The notes beneath the pieces were generated by a model that had not been told where the DNA came from, made no database searches, and worked only from the letters and a program-made list of their open reading frames with translations. This document shows positions 36,101 to 45,100 of a stretch of 64,000 nt of DNA, piece after piece (positions within the stretch are counted from its first letter, which is position 1; each line of letters starts with the position of its first letter). This DNA is from Casuarius casuarius (Eukaryota; Chordata; Aves; Casuariiformes; Casuariidae), in assembly GCA_003342895.1 (NCBI GenBank), contig PTFA01000410.1, forward strand, positions 217,279 to 281,278. The letters are read 5' to 3'. A program made the translations under genes and the position numbers.

Positions 36101-39100
36101 TTATCCTTAGAACTGTCACACCATCTGCTTGGGAATTAGCTCTGTCCTTAAGATAACAATGAGTCATGTATTGCCTCTCATCTTTGAAAAAGTCTGTTTT
36201 TTCCACAGTCACTGAAGATCCATTGTTTACGCTTTGTAAAGCAGTCATTCTTAGCTATCTGCACCAGTTACTTAAGAAAAAAAGTACTTGCATAATACTA
36301 CAACATACTTTTAAAATACCCAATGATTTTATAACAGTAGTTATATAACAATATATAGAGAGAGCAATGTATATATATATTATAGATACGATATAACATG
36401 TACGTATGAACAATAGGGTAATAAAAAAGGGGTTTGCTCTGGCAGTAGCAGTTGTTGCAGTGCTGTTCAGGAACATCCCATTCCCAACGTGCCTTTGCCT
36501 CACACATGGATGCTCCGGTCAGCGCTGCCAACTGGGGCTGCTCTGTGCCCTGCATGTCCCTCTATGCCCATCCTCAAAGCCAGAAAAGGGAATAGCAGAC
36601 TTTGCCTTTGAAAGCAACAGCATCATATAATTTGTGTGTCGAGATTTCTCCCTGCTCATACTTCAAGCATTCAGAAAACTGAATACAATGGTGGTGATTG
36701 TGGTTTCGGGCTAAATTTAAGAGATGCTGACTTGTGTTATACAGCAGGTTAGAATTACAGAAAAGGTTTGGAAAGGATTTCAGGAGGTCTTCAATCTGAT
36801 TTTCTGCTCCAGGTTGTTCTGGATAAATACCATGGTCCATTCTGACCTGATACGTAGTTGATCTCTTGGTAAATCTGTTCATTTAGTCACCTCATTCTCA
36901 CACTGATTATTCTGGTCTGAAGAAAAACAGGGAAAAAAATGTACACAATATATGGCAGGTGAAATGTAAGCAGAAAGAGGGCTAAAAATTAAAACAGATA
37001 AACATAAGATAATGCAAGTAAGGAAAAATAATCTCAGCCATGTGTACATGATGCTGAGCTTGAAACTGTCAGGAAAGATACTCAGCATCATTCTCTGAAA
37101 TCACTGGCTCAATGTGAGTGGTAGCCAGAAAAAAACACCCCAATAAGAAAACCTCAAACATCACTGCAGTATTGAGAACAAGACAGAGGGCATCAGTTTG
37201 TTGCTGGACAAAACCACGCTGCACACACAACTCGTGTGCTGGGTATTATTCTGCTGTTTACATTCCAGGAAGGATGTGGTAGAGTTACAGAAAGTCTAGA
37301 GAAAGACGATTAAAATGGGCAAGGGGGATGGAGAACTGCCTTACAGAGATACTGAGAGAGAGACTGAAAATGCTGGCATTTTGGTTTGGATAAGAAAAGG
37401 CTGAGGGGGATGTGATTGTGGTTTGCAAAATCATGAAGGCAGGGGATGAGGTGAATGCAAAACTGAGATCTACCAAACCCCATAAATGCTAGGATCTGGC
37501 AACACTCGCTGAAACTAGTAGGAGGTTGGTTTAAAACAGAAAAAAACGTAGCAAAAACTGAATCTCTGGAGCTTGCTGCCACATGAGGTTGTGAAGACAG
37601 ACACAACCAGAAGGTCAAAGAAGGACTTGACAAACTCATGAACAGGTCCATAAACAGATGCCGAAGGGACTGTGCAGGGACTAGCATCTTTAATACAGCA
37701 ATCCCGCTGGGAAAGAGAGAGCAGGGAGGAGGAAAATGTGCCACAGAAAGCAGACAGGCTTGCATGCTCTCCTTAAATAACATATCCTACAGTACTGTCA
37801 GAGACAATTAGGCTTATCAGAGCACTGGTCTCGCCCAGTGGGACATTTCTTACAGCTGTGTCCTTATTCTCGTGCTTTTTTGTTGTTTAAAGGATGTTCA
37901 AAGCCCAGATTAGAAACTTTGAGGGTGGGAATGGAAGGTGGACTGAGAGATTTTTATAAACAGCTTGGAAAAACTTCCCTTTTTCTTCATCAGCACATGG
38001 AGATTAGAAATTTTATTTCAATTTGAAACGGAAGCAGTGACCTGAGACTCGGAAATTTTCTCTGTAATGTTTCTACGGTTCATTAGAACTGGATGTCGGA
38101 AAGATAACAAAAATCAGCAGAAGGGAGCAGGCTGGGTGCTGTCGGTCCCTCTCCTCCCGTGAACACCTCACTTTGCTCTCTCGTTCTGCAGCTGCCCAAC
38201 GCGCTCCGCTGAGCTGCTTCAGGGAAGTGAATGTTCGAGGCGACCGATGTGGCAACTGCGGCTGGAACGGGACATATTACACTAAATGTCTAGAAGAGTA
38301 AGTGGTGGTGGTGGTTATTAGAAGTACTTGATATCCAAGAGCCAGGCAGGATTGGGGCACCATTCTTACAGGTGCTGTAAAAGGCAAAAAAACAGAACGC
38401 TGCTTCTAAGAGCTTTTCAACCTGAAATACTTCTGCTGGGATTAATCCCAATAGAGAGCAAAAGGAAAAAAGGGATCAGTAAAAGAAGCACAGCTCTTTG
38501 TACAACCTGGAGGCTCTGCTAGGCTTTTCTGTTTAGTTTTCATAGAGGAAGGAGTGATGTGCAAGCATTCCTGAGAGCCTACCTGGGTACCAGTCAGAGT
38601 GGGGAAGGAAAGAATAGGGCAAGACGAGGAATTTGAGTAGCATTTCTTCAGGATAGTTTCTTTTTACAATTCACTTCAACTCAGAATGTTAAGTGAAGAT
38701 AGTTTCTTTTTACAGAAAATTATAGAAATTTCTTCTATACCTGTCCAGGAGAGCCTTAAATCTTCCTATCTGCAAGAGAAAAGAAGAAAACCACAATGTT
38801 TATCTTCTCTTCCAACATTAACAGAAGTTCAGGGCATGATTCTTCCCAGTCCCCTCTCCCTCATTAAGGGGTTACCTCATCATTCAGCCATGGCTGGGTT
38901 TTCCCATTTCGTTAGATAACTGTTTCTCTTTTTTCCTTCACCATTAATTCCTTTCGTGTTGCTGCCAGGGGTCCGTTTGCCAGTCAGTATGTCTTGACAG
39001 ACATCTCCACATAGAGCCTTTTTGTAGAGAGCACAGTCCTTCCGTCTTTGCTCTCACCATTCTCCAAGCCCTCCTCTGTGGTCCCATCCTGTGACTAGGA

Positions 39101-42100
39101 CCTGCTCAGAATCACCCACATTTGAGTGTGGGTATGGATAATCATTCAAAGGAAAGAGGGAGATTTACCAAGACTTCGGAGATTTCCTGTCCCTATGCAC
39201 ATTAACAGTCACTCAAAATACGCAATTACTTGTACCTAACCTTTTTTCATGATTGCAGTTCACCAAGGCAGTGCTGTCATTAGAGCAGACACCAGGATGC
39301 AATTCAGAGGTCAAGCTTATTCCCTACATCCCTACTAAGCAGTACACAGGTGGCACCTGACCTTCATTTGTGCCATCTCTGGCCATAGAAATGAGTTTCT
39401 GAATGAACTATACCCAATTCTTCCTCGCATAAATATCAGTATTCCCCACGCTATATAAGGAATGAGCAAAACACATGAAAAGTGAGGGTCAGAAATACAA
39501 ACTGAAGTGTCTCTGCAACTCTAACCGCAGAACATGCCCAGGATTGCTCCAAGAGTGTGGGCTGGAGCGTGCCAAATTTGTACTAGGGTATTCAAAAAAG
39601 CGTGTTTTTCTACCTCAGGAACATCCTGTGTGGAAGACTGCAGTGTGTTAACATTAAAAGGATACCAGTCAGGAAAGACGGTGAGACCGTGGTTCAGACT
39701 ACCATGAACAATCACTTATGTTGGGGACTGGAGTTTCATCTGCCTTCAGACACACCCGATGATGGATCAGTGAAAGACGGCACATCGTGTGGCAGGAACA
39801 AGGTACCCTTAGAAAGCTAGAAGGATATGAGAGTAGTACAGGATGGAGATTAAATGGAGGGATTTTGTTCCTAAAAATGTTCTTGATCTCAGATATAAGC
39901 CCCAAAGTGCCTCCTCTTAAAGCCTCCATAAGCTGCTGAAAAACAGCAGCACATTGTCTCTTTTTTTTTCTTGAACTGAGTGGCTAAGGCAACAGCTGCT
40001 ATTTTTTCCATTAGAAGGAAAGAGTAGTAGATTCTCTTCTTCTTTTGAAGCTACTAACCAAAGTCAAAGTTTATTTGTTAGGCATATGAGAGAATTTTAA
40101 ACATTCTTCCAAGAATAGGGTTCACTTCCCTTTGATCCATTCAGTAGAACAAATTCTAGTCAAGGAAGTGACATATTAAAGTGTCATATGGGAGCAAAAA
40201 ATAATTCTAAGAAAAACAGAGGTGCTGAGTTCCACCAAAAGGGTTTTGAAGGAGCTCTTGAGTTTCAATTTCATTAGAGTTCCCCTTCCAGGAGAGGTAG
40301 GTCTCACACCACCAGCGTGAACGTCCATTCTCAAAATAACTCACTTGGAAAGCAAGAAGTTGAAAATATATTTCCTCCTTTCTCCTCTTGTCCTGAGGAG
40401 ATGCTTTTGTGTCTCCTGGAGCTATGAAGATCCTCCAAGTTATTGCAAGGTCTTGTTCATGATACATGGACTGAACAGGACAAGACAGGAGTTCCTGAGC
40501 CCCAAACTGCCAGGAGTCAGGAGAGCATGCTGGGGAAGTAGAGCTGGAAATACAGAAAATAAGAATGATTGTGCATGGTCAGCCCAAGAGCCTGACTAGC
40601 CCAGAACCTCCCTCCAGCTTTGAGCAGATACCTACAGAAGCGTCAGGACAGAGCAGTCACATAGGATACTGCAATCCAGTATTGGCACAACCTTAATTCC
40701 TTTCAGCTCCAATTACTGAGCTCCTGAGCTAGAAGTCATTTCTGTGCATTTTGTAACCCTCAATGCATTTGTCCAATCTCTCAAATTTTTCTGTGTACAT
40801 TTAAATTTATTTCTTAACTCACCAGGCAGTTTCTCACTACTTTTACCCTATTCACCATCAGTGTTCCTTCCTAATTGCTGTCACTTTATCATTTCACTCA
40901 TATAAATGTCTGTTTTTGCAGATATGTTTAAACAGGACATGTGTCAGCACAACATATCTCAATTATGACTGTACAGAGCAAAAATGCAGTGGCAGAGGGG
41001 TAAGTAGAAAACATCGAAATATCCTTTGAAAAATAGAATATACGAAGAGTAAATTTGCATGTAGTATCTCAAAAGCAATGTTAGAAGCTCAGAACGGTTC
41101 CTGGTTCAGCAACACAGAATTTACTTTGTTGTTCACTAGTAACTGTCCTCCCAAATTCTGCTCCGACTGTCCCCAGCACTCTGAACAGCAGTGTTTGTGC
41201 GATTTTTTTCCATTCTTCTCCTTGTTCCCTCAAATCAAGTGAAAACCAACTTCCACATCATAACTCTGCATCCTTCATTGCATCTGTTTGTGCTACTGAA
41301 TTTTAATTAGCTGGAACTGGAGAAAAGATTTAAATAATGCATAACTTCACTTCCTTTGCAATTACTAAAGAAATGGCAGATTTGGTACCACAGTGGCTGT
41401 GTTTATTCTCACATAATACAAACACTTCAGATATTCATATTGGCATAATTATTTCACACACGGATTTTTTATAATTTCACTTGCAGGTCTTCTATCCTTC
41501 ATTCCACATAGATATTAATGTAGATGAGCAGAAAGGGTGTGTGGGTGCTAGCAGGGATGCTAAGGGAGAACACTACGGAAGATGTGCTATCACCTGTCCT
41601 GTATCTGTAACATACCTAAGAACCAGTAAGAAAAATTAGTTTCCATTTGTGCTTCTGTTCTTTTGGCTTTATTTATGAAACGAGCTTGCTGGTACTCTGT
41701 CAGCTTGTAATTGGAAGGGTCAGAGGACTGCTTTTCTCCTTCTCTGTCACCAGCTGCAGGTGGTTGAGTCTATCAGAAGTTGATGTGCTGGTAACATAGG
41801 TCTCAACGTAGTTGGAATAAGCACGTCTTTTTGCTGTCTACAGGCAGAGAAAGGTTATGACCTTTCAAAAAATTCAAAAAATACATACTTTCTGGGGGGA
41901 AGCATTTCTCCAAATTAAACACATATTCTTGAAATTAATAATTACTGTCCTGCATGGTTTGAGTAGAGCAAATAAGGGAAGAAAACTAGCCTTAATCCTG
42001 TCTCATAAAATAACACAGACCTGGACTAATAACAAGTAATAGCCAACCAGCCAGGTAGCATGTACAGAGGGTCAGAGAGGCTCACTTCCACACTCCTCCT

Positions 42101-45100
42101 CAGTGCACGCCACTGAAGTTGGCCTCAGCCCCACAGACCCAGAATCAGGACTGTAATCCCAGGAGACTTCTTCCATCTGCTCCCGGGCTTCCCCTCTGCC
42201 GTGCCCACGCTGCCTCTCAGCTCCCCAGCCTCTCAGACACAGAGGCTGCTCCTGCTGCCTCGAGGTGCTGCCAGGGAAGCTCAGTTCCTCCTCCAGTAGT
42301 ACTAGGTGGTAGAGCTGTGTCCAGGCCCCTCTGCACAAGGGTATCTGGCCTCAGATGGGTGGCAGTGGTCCCAGTAGCATGTCAGCTGGAGTAACTTCTT
42401 CTCCTGAGCACTGCAGATTGCTGCTGCTTTCAGGGAGAGTCCTCTCCAGCAGAGACGTGAGGTTTCTCTTGAGGTGAGACCCCAAGGTTGGGAGTCTACC
42501 CATGGTCAGCCAAGCGATATCAGATTAAACTGGTCCACGGTGAGGATTCCTGGCAATGCCTCATGAACAAAACAGGGATCCCTTCTCCTCTGCTGTCCCT
42601 TCCAGATGGTTACTGTGTGAGGCCACGGCACATTGGTCTGATAGGGACAGTAAGTGAGAACTGATGAACACAGGAACTGAGTAATCCAGCCTGCACATGA
42701 CAAATAAATGCATAACCAAGGGAGTCGGGGTGTCTATCTTGTAGGAAAAGCCGTAATTTTTGAATCACATGAAGGTGACAAAACAATTTTGGACATACTT
42801 GTGAAATTATATGTTGTCATGATAGACATAGTCATATTATTCACAAGAGCAGGGTAGGCTTGCAGTTAATAAAGGCTGCTAAAGTGCTTTCCAGTCTTGA
42901 GATGAAAATGGCTTGAGAGATGCAAAAAGTACTCCTATCTAAGCGGGAAAGACGGGAAACCGTCTTTCATCTTCTGTATGCTGTCGTCTCTTCCCTGCTG
43001 TGTTCATAACAGGCCTTTCAACTGGGCCATCACCTCAGTGACAGGATGAGGTGATGGATCAAGAACTCCCCCTGCCCTCAGCTCGCTGATGTAACAGACA
43101 TCTAATGATAGGTACAAGCCACAAAGCCAACGACAGCCTTTGCCCCGGGCAACAGTCTATCACCTTTACACAAAAGAAATTAAATATTGCCATAGTGGCA
43201 GCTAAAACACGTGAAAAGAAAATCTGAGGCAATGGATTTCCTACAGCCTGTCTCTGCTACCCTTGACGATGACTTGTGCTGGCAGCCTTTTTGCTGGAGA
43301 AACACAGAGCCAGTGCATGACTTCTTGTTTTCATGCCATAAAATATTTCTGTTCTCTTTTAGGTGTGCAACAATAAGAGAAATTGTCACTGTGATTTTGG
43401 GTGGGCCCCTCCGGACTGCAAACTGGAAGGATTTGGAGGCAGTACTGACAGTGGGCCACCTCCTTCTCTTGACCGTAAGTGCTGAAGAGTGGGACTGTCC
43501 TGCACATCTCACTGCTCTTCTTAGCTTTATTTTTTCTTGGTCAAGTTTAGCGATTCTCCATCTAACATATCATATGACTTTGTTCACTCATATGACATCA
43601 TTCAGGCTTCTCTTTCTCCCTTGCCATTTAGTCATGTCCAATTTTTTTTCTCTGACCTTGCCTTCTTTTTATCACTGAAGTTTGTCCTGCCTGAATCTCC
43701 TGAGACGGTTCTCAGGACACCCATACGAACCGCAGATGCACTCCACAAAGCACAGGGACCCAGCAGCAAACACAGTTCATTAACACAGTTTATGAGGAGA
43801 GTCTTCTCAGCTCATCGAAACTCTCTTAAGAGCATCTTCCTCTCCTTTCAACAGAGATGTCCAGTAGAGCTCCAATCCTAAACAGGGCAGGACATAAATA
43901 AATATAATCCTGGTACGCCTTTATGAGAGGTACACGTCTTCTGCCTTCCTACATCCTAGGCATTCTAGCTTTCTGAGCTCTATTATCTATTAGATATCTC
44001 TGCTGTTTATTTGACCAGTAAAGTGGGAAGTTGCTCAGGCAGCCATGGGCCCACAGGCACTCCAGAAATCGAACTCTTTCGAGCAGGTAACAGTTTATAC
44101 GCCAAATTAATTTTTCTTTAAATCTCAACCCACTGTGATACTTCACCTGTTTGTGGGCAGGTGAAGTTACTCAAAGGGCAATTGCTCCTCTCAATTCAAT
44201 AGGAAAGGCAAATGCCAAGTCTTAAGCTTTTACTAGGTTCTCCTTAATGGTAGCTGAGGCAAGCCGGGAGGAGTGACCTCTTTCACACTGTCCATACGAA
44301 CAATCTCCCATACTGCCAGGCTTGTTTCCCAGCCACCAGGGACGTCCTCAGGATCCTCGGGATGCCCAGGCCATGGGACGGATGTGCCATGCCACCAAAC
44401 CTCCTCGTACAGGGCTCGCGGTGCGCAGTCTTGAACTTACACTCCTGCTTTTCATAGTCAACACGTTAGGGTTCAGCTTGGCTTTCCTGTCGCTGTGTAG
44501 CCACATTGCCAACTTACTGATTTCTGTGCACAGCTGACTGCTTCCTGCTTCTGCGGTCGGCCTTCTTTCGTTCCTGCTACACCATGCGATGCATTTCCCC
44601 TCGGTTACCAATTTCTATCACATGACTTAAAAGCATTATCCCAGAATCACAAAATCACAGAATAGTTGGGGTCGGAAGGGACCTCTGGAGATCATCTGGT
44701 CCAGCCCCCCGGCTCAAGCAGGGTCAGCTCAAGCAGGTTGCCCAGGACAGTAGGGTTTTGTGTCCAGTAGGGTTTTGTGTCCAGTCGGGTTTTGAGTATC
44801 TCCAAGGATGGAGACTCCACAGCCTCAGCAAGACGAGCACTGACAGCTCCTGACTGGGCAGTGGTGGAGGCACCCTGGAGGCCTCGCAGACAGGGAGGGA
44901 GTATGTGCACAACAGCTCGTTTGGGATTGTGAGTGCATATATTCAAGAATACCTGTGCATATACGACAAACTGCCGTTTCCATTAGCAATGCTTTTGTGT
45001 CAGAAACGTCAGCTGTGCAGAGTGTAACGTTCTCTCTCTCTCTCATTCAAGTGGAGGGAGTTGCAAGGAATATGGGAAAAACTGTTGGAGTGCTTCTTTT

